The notes: a model not told the origin generated them from the letters alone. Shown: positions 17,153-26,095, numbered from the stretch's first letter. The stretch is 64,000 nt of DNA from an uncultured Pseudovibrio sp. (GCA_947496145.1 CANMBS010000003.1:62001-126000); one strand, 5' to 3'. Made by a program: numbers and translations.

Positions 17153-17923
17153 CTAGTCAGGTGCTTCCAAACCTTCGGGAAGCACTTGCCCTCCATCTAT
17201 AACCAGTTGCTGGCCTGTTATATACGTGGCTTCATCACTGGCAAGAAACAGGACAGCACTGGCGATGTCCTGAGGCTCCCCTAAACGACCAAGTGGGATC
17301 GTCTGGCCCATTTTTGTCAGATATGTCTCCCCCAGCTCATCCAGCGCTTCTGTCCTTATATTTCCGGGCAGAACAGAATTTATTGTTATGTTGTGGGGGG
17401 CCAGCTCCAGTGCAGCGGTGCGCATGAAGCCGAGCTGACCTGCTTTAGAGGCTGCATAATGAGACCAACCTGCATCACCCGTAATTGGTCCGGTAATAGA
17501 TGAAGTCAGAACAATTCTCCCCTTCCCCGCTTTCTTCATAGGCGGCAGAGCGGCCTTCACGCAGTAAAATGAGGAGCGCAGGTTGGTATTGAGCACATGA
17601 TCCCAATCCTCCGGTGAGATCTCCTCAACAGGCTGCTTGGGATATATCCCTGCATTAGCGACAATTACATCCAGCCCGGTCTGGGTTACGGTATCAGTGA
17701 CCATGTTGAGGACGGAGCGCCAGTCTGTCACGTCTGTTTGAATAAACTGGCCTTCACCTCCAGCCAGCGCAATGTGTTCGACTGCGTTAGCTCCTGCTTC
17801 TTCATCGCGTGCAGCAACGGTCACGAAAGCTCCAGCTTTGGCAAATGCGCGGGAAATGCCAAGCCCAATACCTTTGGAGCCTCCCGTTACGATGACAGAT
17901 TTGCCTTTGAATGATCCGCTCAT
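17153..17923 (-). CDS. SDR family oxidoreductase (FabG-like)
   Basis: A 256-residue short-chain dehydrogenase. The NAD(P)-binding TGGSKGIGLG, the NAG motif (VIVANAGIYP), the catalytic Ser (LTSSITGP), and Tyr-x3-Lys in YAASKAGQ are all intact. The C-terminal YITGQQLVIDGGQVLP is typical of the FabG/3-ketoacyl reductase-like group. The substrate is unknown. Two good ribosome elements (GAGG) precede the ATG. It is convergent with the D-2-hydroxyacid dehydrogenase, with only 6 bases between the two stops. Confidence 0.92.
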   Translation of the reverse strand: MSGSFKGKSVIVTGGSKGIGLGISRAFAKAGAFVTVAARDEEAGANAVEHIALAGGEGQFIQTDVTDWRSVLNMVTDTVTQTGLDVIVANAGIYPKQPVEEISPEDWDHVLNTNLRSSFYCVKAALPPMKKAGKGRIVLTSSITGPITGDAGWSHYAASKAGQLGFMRTAALELAPHNITINSVLPGNIRTEALDELGETYLTKMGQTIPLGRLGEPQDIASAVLFLASDEATYITGQQLVIDGGQVLPEGLEAPD

Positions 17924-17969
17924 ACCTCAAACCTCGCTATCTGCTGAGCTTGAGTATGTTTGGCAGAGT

Positions 17970-18731
17970 CTAAAACAAGTCTAACTGCCCGGTATCCTGA
18001 GGTGATTTAATGGCAGGCTTCTTCTTTTGTGGTTTAGGTCTGCCTGATGGCTTAGGCGGTACGCTCACAACATGACGTTCCCACAAGGCGGGATCATCAT
18101 TGTCAGCGCTGTTCACACGAGTTGAGACAGGCGTGGCGACCAGTAAATCTTCGTTAGCGGGCTTTAAAAGTTTAACCGCTTCGCGCACCATGACCGTTCC
18201 GGTGTTAAGCCAGTCATCAAAATGCTCTGGGGCAATGATTGCTGGCATACGATGGTGAATCGATCTCATGGCATTATTTGCCTCGACAGTGATAAGGGCT
18301 GCCGTGTCTATATCTCCACCATCCGGGTGAGAATAAGTTTCCCACAGGCCAGCAAACGCGAGGAGGCGACCATCTTCGGGCGCAATCCAATAGGGTTGTT
18401 TCGTTGCTCCTTTACGGTGCCACTCGTAAAAGCCATTTGCCGGAACCAGACATCTGCGATGGCGCACTGCCGCACGAAATGAAGGTTTTTCTTCCAGTGT
18501 TTCTGCTCTTGCATTGTGCAAAAGCGTGAAATTTGCTGGGTCTTTTACCCATGCCGGAACCAGCCCCCATCGTGCTAAGTCAAAGTGCCGCCCTCCATTT
18601 TCGCGTTTTACGAGTGCAATTGGCTGAGTGGGTGCTATGTTGTATCTCGGTGGAAAATCCGGCTGTTCAGGATATTCAAAGAGTGCTTTGACTTCTTCTG
18701 GAGCGCTTGAGAGGCTATACCTACCACACAT
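17970..18731 (-). CDS. SOS response-associated peptidase (SRAP/YedK/HMCES) with C-terminal clamp motif
   Basis: A 253-residue SRAP protein. Removal of Met exposes the catalytic Cys2 of MCGRYSL, which forms a thiazolidine crosslink with abasic sites in single-stranded DNA. Other conserved parts are RYNIAPTQPIA, ARWGLVPAW, NARAETLEEKPSFR, CLVPANGFYEW and the histidine region HHRMPAI. After the domain a basic, proline-rich tail ends in GQLDLF, a match to the bacterial beta-clamp-binding consensus QL(S/D)LF. This suggests direct recruitment to the replication clamp. No alphaproteobacterial LexA box (GTTC-N7-GTTC) was seen just upstream. Confidence 0.95.
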   Translation of the reverse strand: MCGRYSLSSAPEEVKALFEYPEQPDFPPRYNIAPTQPIALVKRENGGRHFDLARWGLVPAWVKDPANFTLLHNARAETLEEKPSFRAAVRHRRCLVPANGFYEWHRKGATKQPYWIAPEDGRLLAFAGLWETYSHPDGGDIDTAALITVEANNAMRSIHHRMPAIIAPEHFDDWLNTGTVMVREAVKLLKPANEDLLVATPVSTRVNSADNDDPALWERHVVSVPPKPSGRPKPQKKKPAIKSPQDTGQLDLF

Positions 18732-18817
18732 GAACGTCACTCTGGTTGTATTTTAGGAAAATTGCAAGGAATCGGGAGATAGGTTCCGCAGGCGTGACAG
18801 GAAGCTTGGAGACTGCA

Positions 18818-19327
18818 ATGGAAATGGACTGCGATAAAATTGGCATGGGAGACCTTTCTCCTGAGCTGTTGAAGCAGGCGAACATCAATCCATCGACAGG
18901 CCTTGCAACTGATTATCTTAATCACTTCAACGAAGTTGTTATGCTTCTTGAAATGCTTCCCGATATTCCCGATTGCGCAGAAGATGTTCTGGCATGGAAA
19001 CCGGCAGACTATATCACACATTTCAACGCCTCGAAGTTCTCAGATAAAGAACTCGCCATTCGCGCTTACGGAGCTGTTGAAGAACGATTACGTACGGCAC
19101 TGGAAAAGAGCATTTCTGAAATTGATCAGGAAGTTATTTCCCTGCAAAACATGCTGAGTGCTGGCGGTACAGATGGCGAACTTCTGAGCATTGTGCAGGA
19201 TAAAGCCGTTAGTGTAATTCGCCCCTTACTTTCGCAAGCTGGCTCCATCATTCACGGGCACCTGCCAGATGATGCAATGGGCTCCGGTGAAAGTACACAG
19301 GCAGATGTTGATGCTCTGTTTTCATGA
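18818..19327 (+). CDS. Conserved alphaproteobacterial protein of unknown function
   Basis: A 169-residue soluble, mostly helical protein without signal peptide. The first half (LLKQANINPSTGLATDYLNHFNEVVMLLE, given here only as landmarks at residues 16-45) and YITHFNASKFSDKELAIRAYG are of a type common in Hyphomicrobiales genomes. The end, TQADVDALFS, resembles the short Q-D-D-A-L-F peptide seen at FliM N-termini and in some chemotaxis or response proteins; that is only a likeness. GGAG lies 7 bases before ATG 18818. The stop overlaps the start of the Nudix gene (ATGA), so the two are translated together. Confidence 0.8.
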   Translation: MEMDCDKIGMGDLSPELLKQANINPSTGLATDYLNHFNEVVMLLEMLPDIPDCAEDVLAWKPADYITHFNASKFSDKELAIRAYGAVEERLRTALEKSISEIDQEVISLQNMLSAGGTDGELLSIVQDKAVSVIRPLLSQAGSIIHGHLPDDAMGSGESTQADVDALFS

Positions 19328-19737
19328 GTTCACGAGAACCCTCTGAATTTACTGAAGCTACCAGTGTTGCCTGCGTCCGCTCGAACACGGTTCTGCTTAT
19401 CAGGCGTGCGTATCCCCCCTCAGAAGGATTGTGGAGTTTTCCCGGCGGGAAAGTTATGCCCGGAGAGCCGCTGGAAGAGGCGGCTCGACGAGAGCTTAAG
19501 GAGGAAACTGGTCTTCACGCAGTTGAGCTGAGAAGCTGGAAGACCTCTTTTCCTATTTCCAAAGAAGGCAAGGCAAACTACCGCATTCATGTGTTTACTT
19601 GCCATCGTGTGGAAGGCGAAGCGGTTGCGGCCTCTGATGCAGCAGAGCTTGGCTGGTTTACTTTGAAAGACGCTTTAAACCTGCCACTGGCTCCTTCTAT
19701 GAGCGATTTCCTGGAGATTCTCTTTCAAGGCAAATGA
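19324..19737 (+). CDS. Nudix hydrolase (MutT-like)
   Basis: A 137-residue pyrophosphohydrolase. The full Nudix box is present: GGKVMPGEPLEEAARRELKE with ETG following (GX5EX7REUXEEXGU). It hydrolyses nucleoside diphosphates linked to another group; the substrate is not predictable. Its start overlaps the upstream unknown gene by 4 bases, and this pairing suggests a shared role. Confidence 0.93.
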   Translation: MSSREPSEFTEATSVACVRSNTVLLIRRAYPPSEGLWSFPGGKVMPGEPLEEAARRELKEETGLHAVELRSWKTSFPISKEGKANYRIHVFTCHRVEGEAVAASDAAELGWFTLKDALNLPLAPSMSDFLEILFQGK

Positions 19738-19920
19738 CGGGTTGTAATCTCCATGTTGTGCAACAAGGGAAAACCGGAAATCCCCAAGGTTCCGTAGTGG
19801 ACACAGAGCTGGCTGGCAGACATCCTTACAGAATCTGAAAAATGCTGCACGTGTGTGAATGCATTATGAGAAACAGTGGTAGGATGGATCTTGGATAGAC
19901 TGGCACAGGTGAAAGACTGG

Positions 19921-20370
19921 ATGCGCATCAGCGCAACATCCATTTGGTCTTCTGGTCGGGGAATTTGCCTCGCTGTTGTGCTTTCAAGCATTGCTGCCCT
20001 CCCCCCTGCCTTTGCCCAAAGTACTCCAGCCTCTCCCGGCAAACCGGCTCAGCCTGAGCTGAAAGAGCCGCCTTATGAGCAGCAACTGATCCGTCTTTCT
20101 GAGATTCTCGGTGCTCTGCACTATTTGCGACCTTTATGCGGGCATGATGAAGCGGATGAGTGGCGTCAGCGCATGTACTCTCTTTTGGCGGTAGAAGTGC
20201 AGAATGAACTGCGACGGCGGCGGCTGGTTGAGAGGTTCAATCAGAGTTACCGCAGCTTTGCCTCTGTTTACCAAACCTGCACTCCGGCGGCGACAGAAGC
20301 CTCCCGCAGATTCGCCGGAGAAGGCGTTTCTCTGACTCAGGAAGTCACTGGCAAGTACAGTCGCGACTGA
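19921..20370 (+). CDS. TIGR02301 family exported protein
   Basis: A 149-residue protein with a signal peptide (about residues 1-32, ending PPAFA before QST) and a proline-rich linker. A helical domain follows with LIRLSEILGALHYLRPLCG, EWRQRMYSLL and YQTCTP. The two cysteines (in LCG and QTCT) could form a disulfide. This is the layout of the alphaproteobacterial TIGR02301 family, whose function is unknown. AGGTGA before ATG 19921 decides the start; a GTG at 19876 is possible but adds only hydrophilic sequence. Confidence 0.85.
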   Translation: MRISATSIWSSGRGICLAVVLSSIAALPPAFAQSTPASPGKPAQPELKEPPYEQQLIRLSEILGALHYLRPLCGHDEADEWRQRMYSLLAVEVQNELRRRRLVERFNQSYRSFASVYQTCTPAATEASRRFAGEGVSLTQEVTGKYSRD

Positions 20371-20522
20371 CAAAAAAGCAGGTTGCAACCGTTTTCCACA
20401 AACAATTATTGCGTGTTTTTTGGATAACTCGGTTTCGCCACAAATATTAACCATAACTTGCAGAAGCTCTGGACGAGTTTACCAAAACCTCAGTGAGTCG
20501 GTTGTTCCTGCCGTTTTGCGTG

Positions 20523-20537
20523 TTAACTTCCGTTTAA
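20523..20537. promoter_or_regulatory. CtrA-type site TTAA-N7-TTAA in a promoter region
   Basis: TTAA (20523-20526), CTTCCGT, TTAA (20534-20537), with a third TTAA at 20541. It lies about 90 bases before the start of the 95-residue gene, a good position for CtrA control. TTAACC also occurs at 20446. Confidence 0.5.
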
Positions 20538-20627
20538 TAGTTAAGGCATGCGCCGCTTCTCTTCGTTTTCAATGACCGCTACATGTAGTGGCAGCATAAG
20601 AAAACAAGAAGCCGCAGACAGAGGGAC

Positions 20628-20915
20628 ATGAGAGCCAGCATGATCAAGGACGACGTTATCGCCGGCGAATTTACTGAAGAGATTGACGCATCTGATGCGG
20701 ACATCCGCCGACTGGCTCTGAGCTTCATTCAGGAAGCTTGGGAAGATGGGCTTTCCCATGGCATCGACAGCACAGCGCTTGCACATGCAGCCCTGTTCTC
20801 CGCCATGATGGACTTGGTTTCTCTTTACGGAGAAGACGCCGTTTCCAAGTTTGCTCAGGAACTGCCACAGCGCGTTGAGCGCGGCGATTATTCTTTGGAA
20901 CGCCGTTTGCATTAA
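20628..20915 (+). CDS. Conserved small protein of unknown function (95 aa)
   Basis: A 95-residue acidic, soluble, helical protein. Landmarks are DIRRLALSFIQEAWEDG, ALAHAALFSAMMDLVSLYG and the closing ERGDYSLERR. Similar short proteins are widespread in Hyphomicrobiales without known function. GAGGG before ATG 20628 supports the start. A candidate CtrA site lies upstream and a terminator downstream, so it is a single-gene unit possibly tied to the cell cycle. Confidence 0.8.
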   Translation: MRASMIKDDVIAGEFTEEIDASDADIRRLALSFIQEAWEDGLSHGIDSTALAHAALFSAMMDLVSLYGEDAVSKFAQELPQRVERGDYSLERRLH

Positions 20916-20938
20916 TTGCAAGACACGCAACCTATCAA

Positions 20939-20975
20939 AAAAGCCCTGGCAAATTTGCCGGGGCTTTTTGTTTTG
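20939..20975 (+). terminator. Rho-independent terminator
   Basis: AAGCCC/GGGCTT and the inner GGCAAATTTGCC form a long near-perfect stem (20941-20965), followed by TTTTTGTTTT. A run of A on the left would let it also serve the opposite strand. Confidence 0.85.
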
Positions 20976-21014
20976 AAACGGAGCTGAGGCATCAGATCAC
21001 TGATGCTTTGTGCG

Positions 21015-21872
21015 TTAGCTTTTGTTTTTTGTACTCATGCTCAGGTAAACCAGAGCAAGAACAGCTGAAAACATCATCAGAAAGACTGAGACGGAGTTTA
21101 TGACCGGTGTCGAGCCTTCTCGCAGGCGTTCGAACATGGCGATGGTCAATGGGTTGTCGGAGCCTACAAGCATCAAGGTGGTGTTGAAGTTTTCAAAGGA
21201 CATCAGGAAGCTCACAATACCAGCGCTTACGAGTGTGGAGCGCAGGAATGGCAATGTGACGGTGAAGAACGCTGTAATCCGGGTCGCTCCAAGATTAAGG
21301 GCTGCCTCTTCAAGAGATGTATCGAACTTGCGATAGCGGGCGATGAGGACCAGTGAAGAGATGGAGGCAATAAACGCCACCTGCCCCATAACCACGAGAG
21401 CCAGCCCCGGACGAAGCCACTCGATTTCCCAGGCCATCGCATCATCCACCCAGTTTGCAAGCTGGCTTGAGGCTACCAGAATGGATACGCCGAGGATCAC
21501 ACCGGGGATGACCAGCGGCAGCAACATCAAAACATACGCAAAATCTTTGCCGCGAAAGCGAAAGCGGACAAAGAGAATTGCATTACATAATGCCAGTAGC
21601 AGTGAGAAGATGGTCACGAAGATCGCCACAAATGCACTGTTTGCGATGCTTTCTAAAAGGCGATGGTCGTGAAACAGGCCAAGTTTGGGTTGCTCCGTGC
21701 CGAAGTACCAAGTCCAGCTGAAGCCTTGCCAGGGCAGTGCTGGAAACAGGCTATCATTGAATGAGAACACGATCACCACAGCCAGAGGCAATAGCAAGAA
21801 CACGAGAAAGCAGGCGATGTACACCTTATAGAGTGCACTGCTTTTCGGTCCCATTGGAATAGACGCAATCAT
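21015..21872 (-). CDS. Spermidine/putrescine-type ABC transporter permease (PotC/PotI-like)
   Basis: A 285-residue inner-membrane permease with six hydrophobic segments. The binding-protein-dependent transport signature is visible as EEAALNLGATRITAFFTVTLP (EAA loop), which contacts the ATPase. Length and order match PotC/PotI. The start is 1 base after the stop of the partner permease, so the two are cotranslated. It is the last gene of a four-gene transporter operon. Confidence 0.93.
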   Translation of the reverse strand: MIASIPMGPKSSALYKVYIACFLVFLLLPLAVVIVFSFNDSLFPALPWQGFSWTWYFGTEQPKLGLFHDHRLLESIANSAFVAIFVTIFSLLLALCNAILFVRFRFRGKDFAYVLMLLPLVIPGVILGVSILVASSQLANWVDDAMAWEIEWLRPGLALVVMGQVAFIASISSLVLIARYRKFDTSLEEAALNLGATRITAFFTVTLPFLRSTLVSAGIVSFLMSFENFNTTLMLVGSDNPLTIAMFERLREGSTPVINSVSVFLMMFSAVLALVYLSMSTKNKS

Positions 21873-21873
21873 A

Positions 21874-22731
21874 TCACTGCCCCATGGTTGATGACAGAGA
21901 CTGGCGCGTCACTTTAAGCGAAAGCCAGACAATGAGAGAGGAAAGTGTCAGCAGAAGAATGCCGAAGGCAGAACCCTGCTCCCAGTTAAATCTCGTGATG
22001 AACTGTGTGAAGATTTGCTCAGTGAACCACAGGCTGTCCTTACCACCCATCAGGTTGGGGATCAGGTAGTTCCCGAGGCTGAGCATAAACACGATGATGC
22101 AGCCTGAAACAATTCCCGGCATGGCGTGGGGAATAACGATTTCACGCAGGATGTTCCATCTGTTGCCGCCCAGATCAAAGCCGGCTTCGATATAGCTGTT
22201 ATCCAGACTATCAAGTGCACTCACCAGTGGTACGATCATGAAGAGCATGCCGCTGTAGACGAGGCCCAGAAGAATAGCGCCGTCATTATAGAGAAACTCA
22301 ACAGGCTCACTGATAATGCCGAGAGATAGCAACAGGCCACTCAAAAGGCCGGACTCGCGCAGGACAATCATCCAGCCGTAGGCCCGCACCAGCTCGCTCA
22401 CCCAGAATGGGAGGATACAAGCCAGAAACAGCACCAGTTTGGAGCGGCCTTTTGCAATTTTGGCGATATAGTAGGCTACCGGGAAGCTGATGAGTAAGGT
22501 CATCAGGGTTGTCAGGATCGCAACCCAGGCGGTGCGCACATAGGTGAGCCAGTAAAGCGGCTGTTCGAAGAAAAGGCGGTAATGCTTCAGGCTGAAGCTG
22601 TTGCCCTTGATGTAAGAGCGCTCGGTTAGCGACACATCCAGCATATTGGCATGGGGCCAGATCACCAAAAGGCCGAGCCATAACAAGAGCGGGCTTAAGA
22701 AAAGATAGAAATGCCAGCGCGAGTTGGTCAT
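21874..22731 (-). CDS. Spermidine/putrescine-type ABC transporter permease (PotB/PotH-like)
   Basis: A 285-residue permease with about six membrane segments. The EAA-type loop is EAGFDLGGNRWNILREIVIP, and NYLIPNLMGG before the last helices is typical of PotB/PotH. ATG 22731 overlaps the stop of the ATPase gene as ATGA, which fixes the start; a longer frame to 22776 is unlikely. Confidence 0.93.
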   Translation of the reverse strand: MTNSRWHFYLFLSPLLLWLGLLVIWPHANMLDVSLTERSYIKGNSFSLKHYRLFFEQPLYWLTYVRTAWVAILTTLMTLLISFPVAYYIAKIAKGRSKLVLFLACILPFWVSELVRAYGWMIVLRESGLLSGLLLSLGIISEPVEFLYNDGAILLGLVYSGMLFMIVPLVSALDSLDNSYIEAGFDLGGNRWNILREIVIPHAMPGIVSGCIIVFMLSLGNYLIPNLMGGKDSLWFTEQIFTQFITRFNWEQGSAFGILLLTLSSLIVWLSLKVTRQSLSSTMGQ

Positions 22732-23819
22732 GACGCGCCATCCTTTGGTAAGCACAAGGTGTGCTGCCAATCCCATGATAAACTCAGTTTATTGCCGGGT
22801 GTGAGGCCGCTGGCCTGACTGACGCTGTGATGGACCTGCACTTGCTGTCCACTGCAATTTACCAGCACCTTGCTGTTGGCCCCATCAAACAGCTCCTGAA
22901 GCACAATGGCCTCCATTGTGTTTTCCCTGCTCTGCGCTGCTTCGCCCAGCATTATGTTTTCGGGACGAATAAAAACCTCAACGCTTTTGCCAAGATCAAC
23001 GGTGCTCTCAGTTCTGGCAGCTACGACAAGGCCATTGGCGAGGGCGATCTCGGCGCGGTCTCCTTCTACTGACTGCACAGTACCTTCAAAAGCATTGGTG
23101 TCTCCCACAAATCTGGCTGTGAAAGCCGTCTTAGGTGCACGGTAAAGCTCTTGCGGGCTGCCAACCTGCTCAAACCGGCCATGATTCATCACCGCAACTT
23201 TATCTGACATGACCAAAGCTTCGCTCTGGTCATGTGTGATATAAACAAATGTGGTGCCAAACTCCTGTTGGAGCTGCTTGAGTTCCACTTTCATATGCTC
23301 ACGCAGTTTCAGATCGAGTGCACCCAACGGCTCATCAAGCAAGAGCACTTCAGGCTCAAGAACGAGGCACCGAGCAATGGCGATACGTTGCTTCTGACCG
23401 CCTGATAATTGGGAAATCGCCTTTTCGCCACTGTCAGGCAAACCGACACGGGCTAATACCTCCAGAACCTTCTTCTCCCGATCTGCACGGTTCACACCCC
23501 GGCGTTTCAAACCATAGGCGATGTTTTGCGCGACAGTCATGGTTGGAAACAAAGCGAGGTGCTGGAATACCATGTTCACCGGACGCAGGTTCGGCGGGAC
23601 ATTTGACATTTCCTGCCCCTTAATGGTGATTGAACCGCTTGTGGGGTGCTCGAATCCGGCAAGCATGCGCAAAAGTGTTGTCTTCCCGCAGCCGGACGGG
23701 CCGAGGATGGAGAAGAAGCGACCTTTTTCAACCGTAAAGCTCAGGTCGTCTACGGCGGTAAAACTGTCGAATTTTTTGGTGAGGTTGCTGCAACTCAGCG
23801 CGTCGTCGGGATGGGTCAT
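22728..23819 (-). CDS. Spermidine/putrescine-type ABC transporter ATP-binding protein (PotA/PotG-like)
   Basis: A 363-residue ATPase. Walker A GPSGCGKTT, Q-loop, signature LSGGQKQR, Walker B VLLLDEP and the H-loop histidine (VYITHD) are intact. A C-terminal TOBE domain (about residues 235-355) is typical of the PotA/UgpC group. It drives uptake through the two permeases encoded next. Confidence 0.95.
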   Translation of the reverse strand: MTHPDDALSCSNLTKKFDSFTAVDDLSFTVEKGRFFSILGPSGCGKTTLLRMLAGFEHPTSGSITIKGQEMSNVPPNLRPVNMVFQHLALFPTMTVAQNIAYGLKRRGVNRADREKKVLEVLARVGLPDSGEKAISQLSGGQKQRIAIARCLVLEPEVLLLDEPLGALDLKLREHMKVELKQLQQEFGTTFVYITHDQSEALVMSDKVAVMNHGRFEQVGSPQELYRAPKTAFTARFVGDTNAFEGTVQSVEGDRAEIALANGLVVAARTESTVDLGKSVEVFIRPENIMLGEAAQSRENTMEAIVLQELFDGANSKVLVNCSGQQVQVHHSVSQASGLTPGNKLSLSWDWQHTLCLPKDGAS

Positions 23820-23889
23820 TTAAATACTCAAAAGGCGAACAAGGGTTTCCCCTTGCCCGCTGTCTATACTTATCAGGAATATAAAAGGC

Positions 23890-24957
23890 TTATTGAGCTG
23901 CCTTGATGCGGTCTAGGGCCAGACCTTCCAGTTCCTCAAGACCTGCTGGAACGGCTGGGTACCAGTTGATGTTGTCCAGATCGGCTGGCGGGAAACTGCC
24001 CTGTAACTGCGCTTTTGCGACTTCATTCACGTGGGCATCAGAACCAGCAGACGCTGTGAAGTTACCCGCTGCCTCAGTGATTTTTGCAGCAATTTCAGGA
24101 CGCATTACAAAGTTGATCCACTTGTAAGCTGCATCTGTTGCTTTAGATTTACGCGGCAGTGCAAAGGTATCAATCCAGCCCAGCGCACCAGACTTAGGAG
24201 CGACAAACTTGATATCTTTGTTGTCGCGATTCAGTTTCCAACCGCCAGCATCCCACGCCATTGCAGCAACAACTTCCTCAGAGCGCACGAGGTTGATGAG
24301 CGCATCGCCACCAGTCCAGTAGGTTTTCACAATTGGCTTACACTCGATCAGCTTCTTTTCAACCTTATCGAGAATGTTCTGATACTTTTCAGCGTCAGCA
24401 TAAGCTGCAAACGGGTCTTCACCCAATGCGAATGCAAAGCCAATGAGAGTTGGACGCTTCAGACGGTAGCTGACTTTACCTTTCAGCTCGGCCTTACAAA
24501 GATCCGTGTAGTCCTTTACGTCACCCGCCAGTTTGGTGTTTACAACCAGACCGCTTGTACCCCACACATGTGGCAGGCCGTAAACTTTGCCTTCCAGCGC
24601 TGTGTTGGACCTGGTTGCCTCCAGCATGGACGGGATGATCTGGGCTGCATCGACTTTGGACAGATCGAGCGGCTGGTAAATGCCAAACTCCATTTGCGCG
24701 CCGGTAATACGATCCTGACTTGGCTGGGCAAGATCAAAGCCAGCACCGCCAGTTGCACGCAGCTTAGAGATCATGTCCTCATTGTTTGAAGTGGTCACTT
24801 TTACAGTGATGCCGGTTTCTTTTTCAAACAGAGCAACCACTTCATCAGGAGCGTACCCACCCCAGGTCAGCAGGCGCAGCGTTTCCGCGCTCGCTGCCGT
24901 GGAAAGAAGAGCAGAGCTAAGCGCAAGTGAAGCAAGAAGTTTGGTTGTGCGGCGCAT
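23890..24957 (-). CDS. Periplasmic polyamine-type substrate-binding protein (PotD/PotF-like)
   Basis: A 355-residue exported protein. The signal peptide is about residues 1-24 (ending TAASA before ETL), followed by LRLLTWGGYAPDEVVALFE, the usual start of PotD-like proteins. Aromatic residues such as AWDAGGW could line the pocket. The exact substrate (polyamine, or another cationic or small compound) is uncertain. The start at 24957 follows a G-rich ribosome site. It is first in the operon D-A-B-C, with 70 bases before the ATPase gene. Confidence 0.92.
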   Translation of the reverse strand: MRRTTKLLASLALSSALLSTAASAETLRLLTWGGYAPDEVVALFEKETGITVKVTTSNNEDMISKLRATGGAGFDLAQPSQDRITGAQMEFGIYQPLDLSKVDAAQIIPSMLEATRSNTALEGKVYGLPHVWGTSGLVVNTKLAGDVKDYTDLCKAELKGKVSYRLKRPTLIGFAFALGEDPFAAYADAEKYQNILDKVEKKLIECKPIVKTYWTGGDALINLVRSEEVVAAMAWDAGGWKLNRDNKDIKFVAPKSGALGWIDTFALPRKSKATDAAYKWINFVMRPEIAAKITEAAGNFTASAGSDAHVNEVAKAQLQGSFPPADLDNINWYPAVPAGLEELEGLALDRIKAAQ

Positions 24958-25164
24958 AGGCGTCCCCCAGATATGTGATGATAAATAACGATCAGTAGAT
25001 GAATTATTTTTCATTACACTCTAATGACACAAAGATGCGTGTAAACACCTATTTGCACATTCAAAGCGACATTTTGATGTTTGTTTCGTGCGAAGCTGTG
25101 CACATATGCTGAATACCGCAGCGGCATTTATAGCGTGCCGTCATTGTTATAAACATCCAGAAAA

Positions 25165-25285
25165 TTTGCCGCGCTAAAGCAGTTCGCGTTTAAGCTGAAA
25201 CGCTTGATCTGCTTTTGTTTTTGCGTATCTTTATCTGAAAACCGGTGTCCACTTTTCAGAGGTACGCTTTAAGGAATTGAGAAGT
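25165..25285. repeat. Rhizobial-type intergenic palindromic repeat
   Basis: A block of about 110 bases starting with GCAGTTCGCGTTTAAGCTG, with GAAACGCTTGATCTG next, then TTTTGTTTTTGCGTATC and a closing palindrome. The palindrome arms TCTGAAAA (25236-25243) and TTTTCAGA (25253-25260) enclose CCGGTGTCC. This order matches from memory the dispersed intergenic repeat known in many Hyphomicrobiales. It fills most of the 334-base gap between the binding-protein gene and the LysE gene; nothing else is seen there. Confidence 0.55.
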
Positions 25286-25291
25286 ACATCT

Positions 25292-25924
25292 TTATCCAAA
25301 CAGTTCGTAACCGACCTTTCCCAGGATTACGGCAGCGAAGACAAGCAGGATTACGCCTGCGATGTGGTTGATACCAGAGAGCCAGTTGTCATTCATTCGG
25401 TTGCGCAGTTTGGAGACCAAAGCAGACAGGCAGGCCCACCAAAGCAGTGCGCCACTTAAAACACCCAGTACAAGTGCAAGAGCACCAATGTAGTCGCCTT
25501 CTTTTGGTGCATGTTCGCCCAGCGACCCGAAGATTGCGATAAAACCCAAAATGGCACCGGGGTTGGTGACTGTCATAGCAAAAGAAACAATCATTCCGCG
25601 CCAGATGGTTGGACCTCCGTCGCTGCCACCTTTCAGGTGAGGATGGGAGCGGAACACCACGACCCCGAAGATTATCAGCAGTGCGCCACCAACAGTCTGA
25701 ATATAAAACTCATGCCTCTCGACAAACTCGGCAATGGCAGTCACACCAAAGGCGGCGGCGGTTGCAAAAACACCATCAGCCAGCACAGCGCCGAGTCCAG
25801 CAATCAGTCCGGGCAGGAAACCGTAGTGCACCGCTCTTCTGATCGCCAGCACATTGACCGGGCCAATGGGAGCTGAGGTGATCAGGCCAATAATCATTCC
25901 AATCGTGAACAGTTCTATATTCAA
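25292..25924 (-). CDS. LysE/RhtB family exporter
   Basis: A 210-residue inner-membrane protein with about six hydrophobic segments. The family start GLITSAPIGPVNVLAIRRA is present and the central charged loop (FRSHPHLKGGSDGG) fits. LysE/RhtB proteins export amino acids or related small molecules. The start is a TTG at 25924 with only a distant AGGAAG; ATG 25897 is an alternative. Confidence 0.85.
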   Translation of the reverse strand: MNIELFTIGMIIGLITSAPIGPVNVLAIRRAVHYGFLPGLIAGLGAVLADGVFATAAAFGVTAIAEFVERHEFYIQTVGGALLIIFGVVVFRSHPHLKGGSDGGPTIWRGMIVSFAMTVTNPGAILGFIAIFGSLGEHAPKEGDYIGALALVLGVLSGALLWWACLSALVSKLRNRMNDNWLSGINHIAGVILLVFAAVILGKVGYELFG

Positions 25925-26095
25925 TGCTCTGACTCAAACTTCCTGTTAGCGCGAACCACTTGTCAAATCTCTCTATTTACCGGCTCGTAAGCCTATAGGT
26001 TGTGAATAGGCAATTGTCCGTTTCTTCCCTGTTTCTCTGTCAGGCCCTAAACTACCGGACTAAACATCAGCTGCACGTCCGTTTCGGAGCATTTC

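Noticed and set aside
18732-18817. SOS box before the SRAP gene
   Set aside because: No GTTC-N7-GTTC pattern is present in the interval.
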